Below are positions 8,201 to 16,098 of a stretch of DNA of 64,000 bases, one piece after another. The position numbers were made by a program, and so were the translations under genes. Source of the stretch: an uncultured Crocinitomix sp. (lineage in GTDB: Bacteria; Bacteroidota; Bacteroidia; Flavobacteriales_D; Crocinitomicaceae); assembly GCA_937136425.1 (NCBI GenBank), contig CAKZON010000107.1, positions 1 to 64,000 on the forward strand, in the 5' to 3' direction. The notes beneath the pieces were generated by a model. It was not told where the DNA came from. It ran no database searches and saw only the letters and a program-made list of their open reading frames with translations. Numbering within the stretch: position 1 is the stretch's first letter; each line of letters begins with the position of its first letter.

Positions 8201-9016
8201 ATGAATTATCAAACATTTCAGCCTAACTCTGATTTGGAGTCTCTTATCAGTTGTTATTGGACTTTAGAAGTTCCTGCTACACCTGATCCACAGAGACAGC
8301 GAATAATTCCTGATGGAACAATTGAAATGGCTTTTATACTCGGAGATGACATTAAACGATACACTTCGGATGATGAATATATAATACAACCAAGAGCAAT
8401 GGTTCTTGGACAAACAATGGATCCTTTTTATATCGAACCAACAGGCTATGTAAATACATTTGCAATTCGGTTTTACCCATACGGTTTTGCAAACTTTGTT
8501 ACCATGCCTTTAAAGGATTTGGCAAATAAGGAAACGCCAATAGAATTGTTGTTTGGAGAAAAGACATCAAATAAATTGGAACAAAAAATAATTAAGGCAA
8601 CCAATAGTAGTGAACGAATAGAAATTATAGAAAATTTTCTCTTAGATAAGTTAAATGAAAAATCAACAATTGATAGTATCGTAAAAACAACAATTAACGC
8701 CCTTTTAGCTACGAACGGAAGTACTTCAATAAGTGCAATTCTTAAAGACGACTTATCAAAACGCAGACAACTTGAACGAAATTTCAAAAAGCAAATTGGT
8801 GTTAGTCCAAAACAGTTAGGTAAAGTAATTCGACTTCAAACTGCTCTAAAAATGTTGCTTAATAAAGAGACAGAAAACCTGACTGACATTGCCTATGAAA
8901 GCGAATATTTCGATCAAGCACATTTCATAAAAGATTTTAAGGAGTTTACAGGTGTTAATCCGAAAGAATTCTTGGGTAACGAAAACATGGCGCTTTCTAC
9001 ACTTTTCTACAAATAA
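8201..9016 (+). CDS. AraC-family transcriptional regulator
   Basis: A 271-residue DNA-binding regulator. The N-terminal part (about 1-150) resembles the DUF6597-type sensory domain common before AraC domains in Bacteroidota (SLISCYWTLEVPA, RIIPDGTIEM). The C-terminal 90 residues form the paired HTH: SISAILKDDLSKRRQLERNF for the first, and LTDIAYESEYFDQAHFIKDF then FTGVNPKEF for the second, including the conserved YFDQAHF-type AraC signature. It is followed by a VOC-domain lipoprotein with its own promoter; regulators of this kind often sit beside VOC genes. The ligand is unknown. Confidence 0.9.
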   Translation: MNYQTFQPNSDLESLISCYWTLEVPATPDPQRQRIIPDGTIEMAFILGDDIKRYTSDDEYIIQPRAMVLGQTMDPFYIEPTGYVNTFAIRFYPYGFANFVTMPLKDLANKETPIELLFGEKTSNKLEQKIIKATNSSERIEIIENFLLDKLNEKSTIDSIVKTTINALLATNGSTSISAILKDDLSKRRQLERNFKKQIGVSPKQLGKVIRLQTALKMLLNKETENLTDIAYESEYFDQAHFIKDFKEFTGVNPKEFLGNENMALSTLFYK

Positions 9017-9059
9017 TAAGCGTGTCGCATTTTTACAATTTTGGTAATTGAATAAAATC

Positions 9060-9067
9060 TAAATTTG
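9060..9067 (+). promoter_or_regulatory. -7 element of the VOC lipoprotein gene
   Basis: TAAATTTG is a perfect TAnnTTTG. A TTG at 9041-9043 gives a 16-nt spacer, one nt short of the usual range. It overlaps an in-frame TTG at 9065, so the protein start must be ATG at 9092. Confidence 0.6.
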
Positions 9068-9091
9068 TATTATCAAATCAAACAGGACAAT

Positions 9092-9580
9092 ATGAAAAAA
9101 ATCATTCTTTACACAACCATAATTCTATCCTTTAGCATTACTGCTTGTACTAGCCTAAACAAATCAAATAGTGAGGCCGCCCCGGTTGAATCTAATCTAA
9201 AAACAATCGAAATGAAAAGTCATATTGCACTCTTTGAAATTCCAGCAACAGATATTTCAAGAGCAATTAATTTTTATCAGGCAATTTTAGATATTAATAT
9301 TGAAAAAGTGGAAATGCCAGGAATGGAAATGGGAATATTCCCGTACGAAGGACAAATGGTCACAGGAGTTATTGTGAAAGGAGAAGGATACAAACCTTCT
9401 GCTGATGGAGTAACAATTTACCTAAACGCTGGAGATAATCTTCAAACCGTTCTTGATAAGGTTGAAAAAAATGGCGGAAAAATCCTTTTACCGAAAACGG
9501 CTCATGCAGATAACAGTGGATTTTTTGCTTTATTTTTGGACACAGAAGGAAATCGACTTGGTCTCAACTCCCCTAATTAA
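9092..9580 (+). CDS. VOC-family (glyoxalase/bleomycin-resistance fold) lipoprotein
   Basis: A 162-residue protein: lipoprotein signal MKKIILYTTIILSFSITAC (lipobox ITAC, Cys about 19), a short linker, then one VOC domain (about 40-162). VOC landmarks are HIALFEIPATDISRAINFYQ, the central EMGIFPY strand, and FALFLDTEGNRLGL at the end. The domain is normally cytosolic; an exported, lipid-anchored version is less common but known in Bacteroidota. The metal-ligand pattern is incomplete, so enzymatic activity is uncertain. It is preceded by an AraC-family gene in the same orientation. Confidence 0.83.
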   Translation: MKKIILYTTIILSFSITACTSLNKSNSEAAPVESNLKTIEMKSHIALFEIPATDISRAINFYQAILDINIEKVEMPGMEMGIFPYEGQMVTGVIVKGEGYKPSADGVTIYLNAGDNLQTVLDKVEKNGGKILLPKTAHADNSGFFALFLDTEGNRLGLNSPN

Positions 9581-9633
9581 CAGGAATAAATGGCCACCGA
9601 AATATGTTTAAGTAATGATTGACATTAGTGGAT

Positions 9634-10119
9634 ATGACAGAGTTGAATAAAATAATTGAAGTGACGGTTGTAAAACCGCAAGTTTTTGGACTTTTCTGCG
9701 AATATTATGGTAAAGAAATGTTACTTCTTATTCCAGAAACTTCATGGGTGGCATCATATAATTCTGCCTTACAATTCGCTCAAAAAGGTGATCAATTAAA
9801 AGTCAAAGTGATTGACTACTCAGAAGAAAAAGATCAATACTCAATCAGCATAAAAAGCATTTATCCCAACCCATGGAAAAACGATTCTTTTAAAGTTGGA
9901 AACATATATAAATCGTTTATTCGACGCAAAGTAAACCAAGCTGATCGATTAAATTACAATTCAGGTTATCTTGTAGAGATCATTCCAGGGTCATTTGTGA
10001 TGCTAGATTCAGAAGGTGAGAATTTTGAAGAAAATGAAGTTTGTGAAGTTGTCATTACCCAGATAGATGAACGAAAATATGCCTTGAAAATCGAACTAAC
10101 AAAAGCTAACTCCACTTAA
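9634..10119 (+). CDS. S1-like (OB-fold) domain protein
   Basis: A 161-residue soluble protein made of what look like two S1/OB-fold beta barrels. The first (about 8-70) has EVTVVKPQVFGLFCEYYGKEMLL, VKVIDYSEEKDQYSISIK. The second (about 83-158) begins FKVGNIYKSFIRRKV and ends with the strand RKYALKIEL. S1-like folds usually bind RNA or single-stranded nucleic acid; a specific role cannot be given. ATG at 9634 is preferred over an in-frame TTG at 9619. It follows the VOC gene by 53 nt. Confidence 0.6.
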   Translation: MTELNKIIEVTVVKPQVFGLFCEYYGKEMLLLIPETSWVASYNSALQFAQKGDQLKVKVIDYSEEKDQYSISIKSIYPNPWKNDSFKVGNIYKSFIRRKVNQADRLNYNSGYLVEIIPGSFVMLDSEGENFEENEVCEVVITQIDERKYALKIELTKANST

Positions 10120-10159
10120 ACTAAACTAAAACAAATTGTAGCGCATTAAAAAAACACCC

Positions 10160-10696
10160 ATGACGAATAGAATTGAAATACCTCTAAATAAAACAAAGGT
10201 CGCATTATTGTTAATCGTGCCGCTAACCTTACTTATTACAAGCCTTTTTTCCATTCTATGGCCTGAATCATTCATTTCCCAAACATCTAATGATTTAGAA
10301 AAAATAAAACTTTCAGGAATTGTTGGTGGTTGCTTAGGGCTTTTGCTTTCAATATTTATTATTAGAAAGTGGCTGAATAAGAAAACTGGATTTATTATCG
10401 ATAAATCAGGAATCACAGATATTTCGAACGCATCATATACTGGGCTGATTGAATGGAATGATATAAAAAAGGTTGAAGGAAAAAAAGTTGGTCCAATAAA
10501 GCTAATAATTCTACATATCAATAATCCTGAAAAGTATATTAACAAGGCAAAAAAAACATCAATGCCACAAATGAGAAAAAATCTTGGCTTTTATGGTTCT
10601 CCAATATTGATTGTTTCCTCCAGATTGAAAATAAAATATGATGATTTGTTAGCGCTAACAACCAATGAGTTTGAAAAGTTGAAACGCACTGCTTGA
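10160..10696 (+). CDS. Two-TM membrane protein, STM3941-like
   Basis: A 178-residue protein with two TM segments (about 14-36 and 52-72) followed by a cytoplasmic PH-like domain with strands GFIIDKSGITDISN and GLIEWNDIKKVEG, then the segment FYGSPILIVSSRLKI and a terminal helix. The arrangement (IEIPL N terminus, two helices, then GxxIDxxGI...I.W.DI) matches small proteins annotated as STM3941 family, whose function is unknown. It lies 40 nt after the S1-like gene and ends 16 nt before the convergent HxlR gene. Confidence 0.65.
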   Translation: MTNRIEIPLNKTKVALLLIVPLTLLITSLFSILWPESFISQTSNDLEKIKLSGIVGGCLGLLLSIFIIRKWLNKKTGFIIDKSGITDISNASYTGLIEWNDIKKVEGKKVGPIKLIILHINNPEKYINKAKKTSMPQMRKNLGFYGSPILIVSSRLKIKYDDLLALTTNEFEKLKRTA

Positions 10697-10712
10697 AAAA
10701 ACATTGTTGAAA

Positions 10713-11138
10713 TTAACAAATAGCAACATTTTGGAGCATTGATTTATAACGTTCTTTGATAGTTTTTATGATCAAAGATCTATCCGATTTCAACCCATCA
10801 ATATTATCAATTTGGTTGAATTCACGTAAATACTTATCACCCCACATACTTATATCAATAAGAATTGACGATAAGTCAATCGCCTTCTCAGTTAGAAGAT
10901 AAATATTTTCTTTTTTATTGTTTTCCTGTTTCTGCCTGGTTATTAATCTATAAGAAGTTAAAAGTTTTAAGCGAGCGGAAAGAATACTTGGAGCAATCTG
11001 CTCCTCTGAAGAAGAAAATTCTTTAAATGTCATTTTATGATGCAATAGCATATCACGTAAAACAAGCAAAGACCATTTATCTCCAATTATGTCCAATGTT
11101 GAAGCTATTGGACAACCAGAACGGAAATTATTTTTCAT
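10713..11138 (-). CDS. HxlR-family winged-helix regulator
   Basis: A 141-residue MarR-like winged-helix regulator of the HxlR family. Family landmarks are the N-terminal SGCPIASTLDIIGDKWSLLVLRDML (in overlapping pieces), with the conserved, often redox- or electrophile-sensing Cys at about residue 9, and the wing region ENIYLLTEKAIDL. It is divergent from an alpha/beta-hydrolase/nitroreductase operon, and the 80-nt space between them holds two matching inverted-repeat operators. It is therefore likely an autoregulated repressor of that operon which responds to electrophiles, quinones or similar stress; the inducer is inferred only. Confidence 0.92.
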   Translation of the reverse strand: MKNNFRSGCPIASTLDIIGDKWSLLVLRDMLLHHKMTFKEFSSSEEQIAPSILSARLKLLTSYRLITRQKQENNKKENIYLLTEKAIDLSSILIDISMWGDKYLREFNQIDNIDGLKSDRSLIIKTIKERYKSMLQNVAIC

Positions 11139-11149
11139 TTTTCTAAATT

Positions 11150-11174
11150 TATTACTATCAATTCGATAGTAATA
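11150..11174. promoter_or_regulatory. Operator O1 between hxlR and the hydrolase operon
   Basis: Perfect 10-bp inverted repeat TATTACTATC, spacer AATTC, GATAGTAATA. It lies 11 nt upstream of the hxlR ATG. The core ACTATCAATTCGATAG is repeated in O2. Its size and symmetry suit a dimeric winged-helix regulator. Confidence 0.75.
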
Positions 11175-11184
11175 CTTACTTTAG

Positions 11185-11200
11185 CTATCGAATTAATAGT
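11185..11200. promoter_or_regulatory. Operator O2 between hxlR and the hydrolase operon
   Basis: On the minus strand it reads ACTATTAATTCGATAG, one base different from the O1 core. It lies 18 nt upstream of the hydrolase ATG at 11219. The pair O1/O2 thus covers both divergent starts. Confidence 0.7.
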
Positions 11201-11218
11201 AAAAGTAAATATTTCTCT

Positions 11219-12193
11219 ATGATTAAACAGGACAAACTAGCCAAAATTAATTTGTACGATAAGTTCAATGCTGCATTTGTAAGCCTAATAACACCTGAAA
11301 TGAAAGGGTTGAATAAAATTAGAAAGCAAAATTCCTACTCAAAAGAACCGACTTTAGAACGGCCTTTTGAGATGCCTTTAGAATTTACAACTATTGACGG
11401 GGTAAAAATAAGAATGGCAAAATCTGTTATCGATAGCCAGAATAAAGAAACCATTGTTCTATTATCTGCCTTTCCTCATACCATTATTGCATATTCGCCT
11501 ATTTGGGAGGAATTAAAAAAAGATTACAACCTTTATGCTTATGATTTGCCAGGATTTGGCGCAAGTGAAACGAAATCTGACTTCATGTCTTTTGAGTTTC
11601 AAGGCAATTTCGTAAATTCTTTTTTGGCACATTTTGATATTGAAGACTCCCATTTGGTCGCTCCAGATGTTGGTATGGCAAGTGCATTGTCTTATGTTAT
11701 CAATCATAAGAATAAAATAAAATCATTGATGATTGGTGATGGACCTGCCGCATTACCTACATCCGAACCCAGCATTATGAAAAAAATGGTGCATTCAGGT
11801 TTTTGGAGAGCCATGTTTATAATTGCAGGAAGTGGTGCTTTGATTGAATCAGCAAAGAATTTAGGGAATGTCAGATATGTTCCAAATAAATATGAAATAT
11901 CAGACTATAAAAATTCTCATAAGGGGAAAGTAGCCAACAATATGAAGTGGTTCAAAAAGTACCCTGAAGCGCTAAAGAATATTGATGAAAATCTAAAAAA
12001 CATCCAAATCCCTACAAAAATATTTTGGGGAGAACATGAAGCTATTTTACATAAAGTAAATGGAATAAACCTTAATAAGCGATTGCCTGACAGTGAACTT
12101 GAAATATTTGAAAATTGTGGCCATTTTGTTTACCAAGATGACTACCTTAAATTTATTGATTTGATAAACTCTTGGGTTCAAAAACATAAATAA
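11219..12193 (+). CDS. Alpha/beta-hydrolase with an aspartate nucleophile (dehalogenase/epoxide-hydrolase type)
   Basis: A 324-residue soluble alpha/beta-hydrolase. The nucleophile elbow reads APDVGMAS (about 148-155), with Asp instead of Ser, as in haloalkane dehalogenases and epoxide hydrolases. Upstream is YDLPGFGASET after the oxyanion-side strand. The catalytic His is in ENCGHFVYQDD near residue 302, and the acid region is near FWGEHEAIL. No signal peptide. It is the first gene of an operon with a nitroreductase (ATG one nt after this stop), divergent from an HxlR regulator with shared operators. A detoxification role toward halogenated or electrophilic compounds is a reasonable inference; substrate is unknown. 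Confidence 0.85.
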   Translation: MIKQDKLAKINLYDKFNAAFVSLITPEMKGLNKIRKQNSYSKEPTLERPFEMPLEFTTIDGVKIRMAKSVIDSQNKETIVLLSAFPHTIIAYSPIWEELKKDYNLYAYDLPGFGASETKSDFMSFEFQGNFVNSFLAHFDIEDSHLVAPDVGMASALSYVINHKNKIKSLMIGDGPAALPTSEPSIMKKMVHSGFWRAMFIIAGSGALIESAKNLGNVRYVPNKYEISDYKNSHKGKVANNMKWFKKYPEALKNIDENLKNIQIPTKIFWGEHEAILHKVNGINLNKRLPDSELEIFENCGHFVYQDDYLKFIDLINSWVQKHK

Positions 12194-12194
12194 T

Positions 12195-12827
12195 ATGGAA
12201 TTATTAGAAAAATTACATTGGCGCTATGCTGCTAAAGCAATGAATGGTAAAAAAGTGCCTCAAGAAAAAATTGATGCAATTTTAGAGGCAATATCATTGG
12301 CACCCACTTCCAGTGGGTTACAACCTTTTGAAATTTTTGTAATAACTAATCAAGAAAAAAAAGAAAAGATCAAGGCTATTTCTTACAATCAATCAGTCGT
12401 GACAGATTGCTCTCATTTGTTGGTTTTTGCCGCTTGGGATACATACACAAAAAACAGAATTAATAAAATGTTTGACCTTGCAAATAGCGTCAGAGGTTTT
12501 ACAAACGAAGGTTGGGAAAATTACAGACAAATGCTTTTAAAAGGATATCCTCCAAGAGATCCTGAAGTAAATTTTAATCATGCTGCTAAACAAGCATACA
12601 TTGCTTTTTCTCTTGCTATCGCAGCAGCAGCATTTGAAGAGGTAGATGCCACACCTATGGAAGGATTTGATGCTATTGCCTTAGATAAAATTTTAGAATT
12701 AAAAGAAAAAGGGTTAAGGAGTTGTGTGATGCTTCCTTTAGGATATAGAGATGTTGCTAATGATTGGTTAGTACATCTTAAAAAGGTAAGAAAAAGTAAA
12801 GATGAATTGATTACTGAGATAGAATAA
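12195..12827 (+). CDS. Nitroreductase-family NAD(P)H:FMN oxidoreductase
   Basis: A 210-residue flavoprotein of the NfsB/nitroreductase family, which uses NAD(P)H to reduce nitro compounds or quinones. The family N terminus is intact (LHWRYAAKAMNGKKVPQ), as are the FMN phosphate-binding LAPTSSGLQPFEIFVI (about 34-49) and the C-terminal MLPLGYRD motif near 188. It starts one nt after the upstream hydrolase stop, so translation is probably coupled. HxlR regulators often control nitroreductase genes of this kind in other bacteria, which supports one inducible detoxification operon here. Confidence 0.92.
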   Translation: MELLEKLHWRYAAKAMNGKKVPQEKIDAILEAISLAPTSSGLQPFEIFVITNQEKKEKIKAISYNQSVVTDCSHLLVFAAWDTYTKNRINKMFDLANSVRGFTNEGWENYRQMLLKGYPPRDPEVNFNHAAKQAYIAFSLAIAAAAFEEVDATPMEGFDAIALDKILELKEKGLRSCVMLPLGYRDVANDWLVHLKKVRKSKDELITEIE

Positions 12828-12883
12828 AACTACAGTCCCACTTTTTAAAATGGCACTATTCTCCGTTCCTTATTTATCAGCTT

Positions 12884-13642
12884 TTACAATTGCTTTAGAT
12901 GCAATTCAACCATTCCTTCAGTAATCAGAGAAATCGGCGCGGGTGAATCCTCTCCTTCACCTTGAACTTTTGCTCCGTCCTTTGGTCGTTTCAATATCAT
13001 TTCTTTGCTCTTCAATCCATCAATTTCATAAATGAATTCAGTTGGGCCGTTATGAGAAACAGTATGTTTTTCTCCAGGCCAGTCTGAAGAAGAACCATCA
13101 ATAAACACAACCTTCATGTTGGTTTGAACAAAAGCCTGGTGACTATCCTTACTAAAAAGAACACGTTCTTTACTCTTGAAACCATCAGACTTACCTTCCA
13201 AAAACTCCCAGTCACCAGATTCAGTAATGGTTTGAATTTCGGTAAATTCGAAATGGTCATTTACCCCTCCGCCTTCCTCTTCCCAGGTGATGGTAGTATT
13301 CATGGTAAATTCCCATGACCCATCTTTATCAATTATAAATTCACCTCTATCAACTTGAATATTTTTTATTTTGGCACCGCTAATTATTCCTCCATCTTCA
13401 GAAGTAATTGCAGTGCTATGTGTTCCTACACCTCCTTCAATTTTGATTTCAATATTAGTGCGGTACGGGAATACTCCTTCTACTAACGTTTCGTTGAAGG
13501 ACTCCAAGAAAGTGAACTCATATTCTCCTGCCAAACGAGCCTTACGCGACTTCAAACTTAAAAACGGATCATTCTCCCCCTTTTTACAAGCTGGCGTAGC
13601 CATTAATAAACCTGCTGTCAATATTAATAGAATTTTTTTCAT
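12884..13642 (-). CDS. Putative lipoprotein of unknown function
   Basis: A 252-residue protein with a lipoprotein signal (MKKILLILTAGLLMATPAC, lipobox TPAC, Cys about 19) followed by KKGEND. The mature part is beta-rich with Thr/Glu strands and a DGS-type turn repeated in GKSDGF and DGSSSDWPG, resembling small extracellular lipocalin-like Bacteroidota lipoproteins, though no family is certain. It lies convergent to the nitroreductase operon with 56 nt between stops. No promoter consensus stood out in the 60 nt upstream. Confidence 0.7.
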   Translation of the reverse strand: MKKILLILTAGLLMATPACKKGENDPFLSLKSRKARLAGEYEFTFLESFNETLVEGVFPYRTNIEIKIEGGVGTHSTAITSEDGGIISGAKIKNIQVDRGEFIIDKDGSWEFTMNTTITWEEEGGGVNDHFEFTEIQTITESGDWEFLEGKSDGFKSKERVLFSKDSHQAFVQTNMKVVFIDGSSSDWPGEKHTVSHNGPTEFIYEIDGLKSKEMILKRPKDGAKVQGEGEDSPAPISLITEGMVELHLKQL

Positions 13643-13773
13643 CTGAATTTACTTTTTAATTCTGGATTTTCACCTCAATTTTTGGTTAGTTAATTCAATA
13701 ACGCATGCTTTGTAAAATCAGTTGGTTATTGGAAATAATAAAAAATTAACTAAATGACAGATATTCTATTTAA

Positions 13774-13914
13774 CCCTGCTCTACCACATCATTTTTTTAT
13801 TACTTTTAATAGAAATAAATGACCAAAACAATTTCGACTTAACTTTTCTTGACGGATGAATAAACAATTCTAATTTGTTAAGTTAATTACAAAAATTTAA
13901 GGAACGATAACAAG
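13774..13914 (+). repeat. Long intergenic repeat, copy 2
   Basis: Its first 100 nt are almost identical to copy 3 at 19020; by eye I count three differences up to GATTCTAAT or AATTCTAAT. The 3' part diverges and lacks the clear hairpin of copies 1 and 3. The high identity between copies 2 and 3 points to recent duplication or gene conversion. Confidence 0.85.
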
Positions 13915-13951
13915 TAACGAAAAATAAAATTACGGCAAAACTGTTCGATAT

Positions 13952-13970
13952 AAATGCCTATTTTTATTCA
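13952..13970 (+). repeat. Short leader motif, copy 2
   Basis: AAATGCCTATTTTTATTCA, preceded by GTTCG and followed by AGCGTTTT, about 27 nt before the next ATG. It matches the copy at 8149 over its first 15 nt. Confidence 0.55.
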
Positions 13971-13996
13971 AGCGTTTTATGTAATACCAAGAATCT

Positions 13997-14503
13997 ATGT
14001 CGAGTGGAAAACAGATACTTCTTTCAATTCTTAAAGACCTATCTCAAAATAGTCTTAGTAAATTGAATAAAGAAAGTACAGAAAATGTAAAAGCAGGATT
14101 TTTACTTCATGGCTCATCCGCAAAACATATGTGGCCAATTGTAGAGAAATTGTCTTGGAAGCAAATAATGCAAGTGGATCAACAAGAAGATGGTGATCCA
14201 AATAAATTAATAAAAAAGGGAATTGGAATAAAACAATGCCTTATCAGTGATTTATTTGATACGCTTTGGGAAGAAAATGAAATACCTAACTCTGTCATGG
14301 AAAGATTCCCTTCGATTACTAAAGAAGAGTTTAACGCGGGAATGACTGCTATTAAATTATTATTAACATCAGTTGAGTGGCATACCACTTTAAATGAAAT
14401 CGAATATGATGGCAAGCTAGATGAAGCTGAAAAAAACAAAATGATAGATGTTTGTAAAAGAAAGCTCATAGAATTTAGAATTGACCCGGAAGATTATTCT
14501 TAA
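13997..14503 (+). CDS. Hypothetical soluble protein
   Basis: A 168-residue, mostly helical, soluble protein with no signal peptide or TM segment. It contains a Trp-rich stretch HMWPIVEKLSWKQIM near residue 43 and ends with acidic DPEDYS. I recognise no family. It sits alone between the repeat/leader-motif region and a small membrane protein, in the accessory region. The normal codon use and well-placed ATG support it as real. Confidence 0.6.
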   Translation: MSSGKQILLSILKDLSQNSLSKLNKESTENVKAGFLLHGSSAKHMWPIVEKLSWKQIMQVDQQEDGDPNKLIKKGIGIKQCLISDLFDTLWEENEIPNSVMERFPSITKEEFNAGMTAIKLLLTSVEWHTTLNEIEYDGKLDEAEKNKMIDVCKRKLIEFRIDPEDYS

Positions 14504-14679
14504 ACACTGCTCGCCCCTAAACTGCATTAAAACACCTCACATACTTACCGTTATCATCAATTACTGAAAATTGTTCCCTCACGAGTAAATTAATTGTCCG
14601 ATTAAAAAAAATAAAGGTAATAGGTGTAATAATTTTTGATTTTGACCACTAACCAAGTAAATCAAATAAAAACAAGGCC

Positions 14680-14892
14680 ATGAAAGTAAAAAATCAAAGT
14701 AGAATTATTTCAATTCTTCAAATATCAGGATCACTTATTTGGGCAGCACTGATTCTAATTTGCAGTTTACTATTAAAAGATTCTGATAAAAATCAAATTA
14801 TAATAAATACATTAATCATTGGTGCAGGTTTGCAGATTTCCCTGTTGGGATATTTTGCAAACAAATTCTTAAAAATCAAAAACTACGTATGA
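14680..14892 (+). CDS. Small two-TM membrane protein
   Basis: A 70-residue protein with two hydrophobic helices (about 11-31 and 40-62) separated by a short polar loop (KDSDKNQ) and ending in basic KFLKIKNY. It lies 33 nt before the second sigma-factor gene in the same orientation, so it may belong to the same transcript. Small two-helix proteins of this kind are common and not informative about function. Confidence 0.6.
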   Translation: MKVKNQSRIISILQISGSLIWAALILICSLLLKDSDKNQIIINTLIIGAGLQISLLGYFANKFLKIKNYV

Positions 14893-14925
14893 TAGTTAAA
14901 TTCATAATTATCAAATCATTTATAA

Positions 14926-15417
14926 ATGAGCAATGATTTTTATAGATTGTCAATTCTACCTCATGTAGCCATTGTCATAAAAATTTGTCGGGCATATACC
15001 AATTCTCAGGAAGATTTTGAAGATTACTACCAAGAGGTGTGTTTACAGATTTGGAGAAGCAAAGATAATTTTAAGGAACAGTGTGAATGGTCTACTTGGG
15101 TTTATAAGATATCATTGAATGTATGCTTGACTTTGCTAAAGAAAAAGAAAAACAATTACCAGAATTTCGCTTCTGATTCCTTGCCTGAAGAAGCAATAGT
15201 AGAAAGTCATGCTTTCGCTGATGAATCTCTTAATCAATTGTTTGATGCAATTAGACAATTATCTGAAGTTGACAGAGGAGTGATTTTACTTTATTTAGAA
15301 GAAAAATCATATCAGGAAATCGCAGATATTATTGGCACTAATGCTAACAATATCGGTGTACGAATTACTAGAATAAAGGAACGTTTAAAAAAATTATTAG
15401 ATGGGAAAATCAATTGA
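14926..15417 (+). CDS. ECF-type RNA polymerase sigma factor (module 2)
   Basis: A 163-residue ECF sigma factor, paralogous to the one at 6014. Region 2 (about 25-75) has DYYQEVCLQIWRSKDNF and STWVYKISLNVCLTLLKK. Region 4 (about 105-160) has GVILLYLEEKSYQEIADIIG and VRITRIKERLKK. It overlaps the next gene by 17 nt, a tight coupling that differs from the 5-nt gap in module 1. Its targets cannot be told from sequence. Confidence 0.9.
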   Translation: MSNDFYRLSILPHVAIVIKICRAYTNSQEDFEDYYQEVCLQIWRSKDNFKEQCEWSTWVYKISLNVCLTLLKKKKNNYQNFASDSLPEEAIVESHAFADESLNQLFDAIRQLSEVDRGVILLYLEEKSYQEIADIIGTNANNIGVRITRIKERLKKLLDGKIN

Positions 15418-16042
15418 AACAATTTGGAAAAAAGGATTTTTAGATAGTGACTCACTCGTTGCTCCTAAACTCAATGATTTATATAATCAAAAATCGAAAA
15501 CTATTATAGATAAATTCAAACGAATGATGAAAATTAATATTTACGTCATTATGGTTTTTGCATTTTTGAATTTGGGGCTGTATGCTGCGCTTGGCACTCC
15601 CTATACAGGGGGATTAATATTTTTTCTCTTTATGGGAGTTTGTTGGATAAGCATTAAACAGGGAAGAACCATGAATAACATTGATGCTAGTTTAAATAGT
15701 TATGATTATCTCAAGTCATTCAATAGTTGGCTTGAAATGGCCATTTCCAACAATACAAAAGTCATGCGTTTCTTTTATCCTCTGGTTTTTTTAGCATCTT
15801 TGATGCCAATAGTACATGCATTGAAAACCGGAGAAGTAACTAATGCAACAATTTTGAATTCTGGATTCCATCTAGTCTATGGGATTCCAACAATTACATG
15901 GATTATAGCCCTTGTTACTGCGGTTCTAATTTTTGTTTTTGGTGGTAAAATTTATAAATGGGATGTGAATTTGGCTTACGGTCGAATTTTTAGAAAAATC
16001 GAAAATATGATTGCTGAAATGGAGGAGTTGAGAAACGAATAA
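15401..16042 (+). CDS. Four-TM membrane protein, putative anti-sigma partner (module 2)
   Basis: A 213-residue inner-membrane protein. The cytoplasmic N-terminal segment of about 45 residues starts MGKSIETIWKKGFLDSD. Four TM helices follow in two hairpins (about 47-65, 69-87, 124-143 and 162-183), then a charged C-terminal helix (RKIENMIAEMEELRNE). Topology and gene order match the 6508 protein of module 1. The gene starts inside the sigma gene, so the two are translationally coupled. An anti-sigma or sensory role is inferred from context only. Confidence 0.7.
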   Translation: MGKSIETIWKKGFLDSDSLVAPKLNDLYNQKSKTIIDKFKRMMKINIYVIMVFAFLNLGLYAALGTPYTGGLIFFLFMGVCWISIKQGRTMNNIDASLNSYDYLKSFNSWLEMAISNNTKVMRFFYPLVFLASLMPIVHALKTGEVTNATILNSGFHLVYGIPTITWIIALVTAVLIFVFGGKIYKWDVNLAYGRIFRKIENMIAEMEELRNE

Positions 16043-16098
16043 TGATGATAACATTATATATGAACTTTAATCCGATATCGCTCTTAAACTAGACCGTT

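Larger units (their letters stand above)
13643..13996. other. 354-nt intergenic stretch with repeat copy 2 and a leader motif
   Basis: No gene. It contains the long repeat (13774-13914) followed by the short AAATGCCTATTTTTA motif (13952-13970), so both recurring elements of the accessory region meet here upstream of a single unknown gene. Confidence 0.7.
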
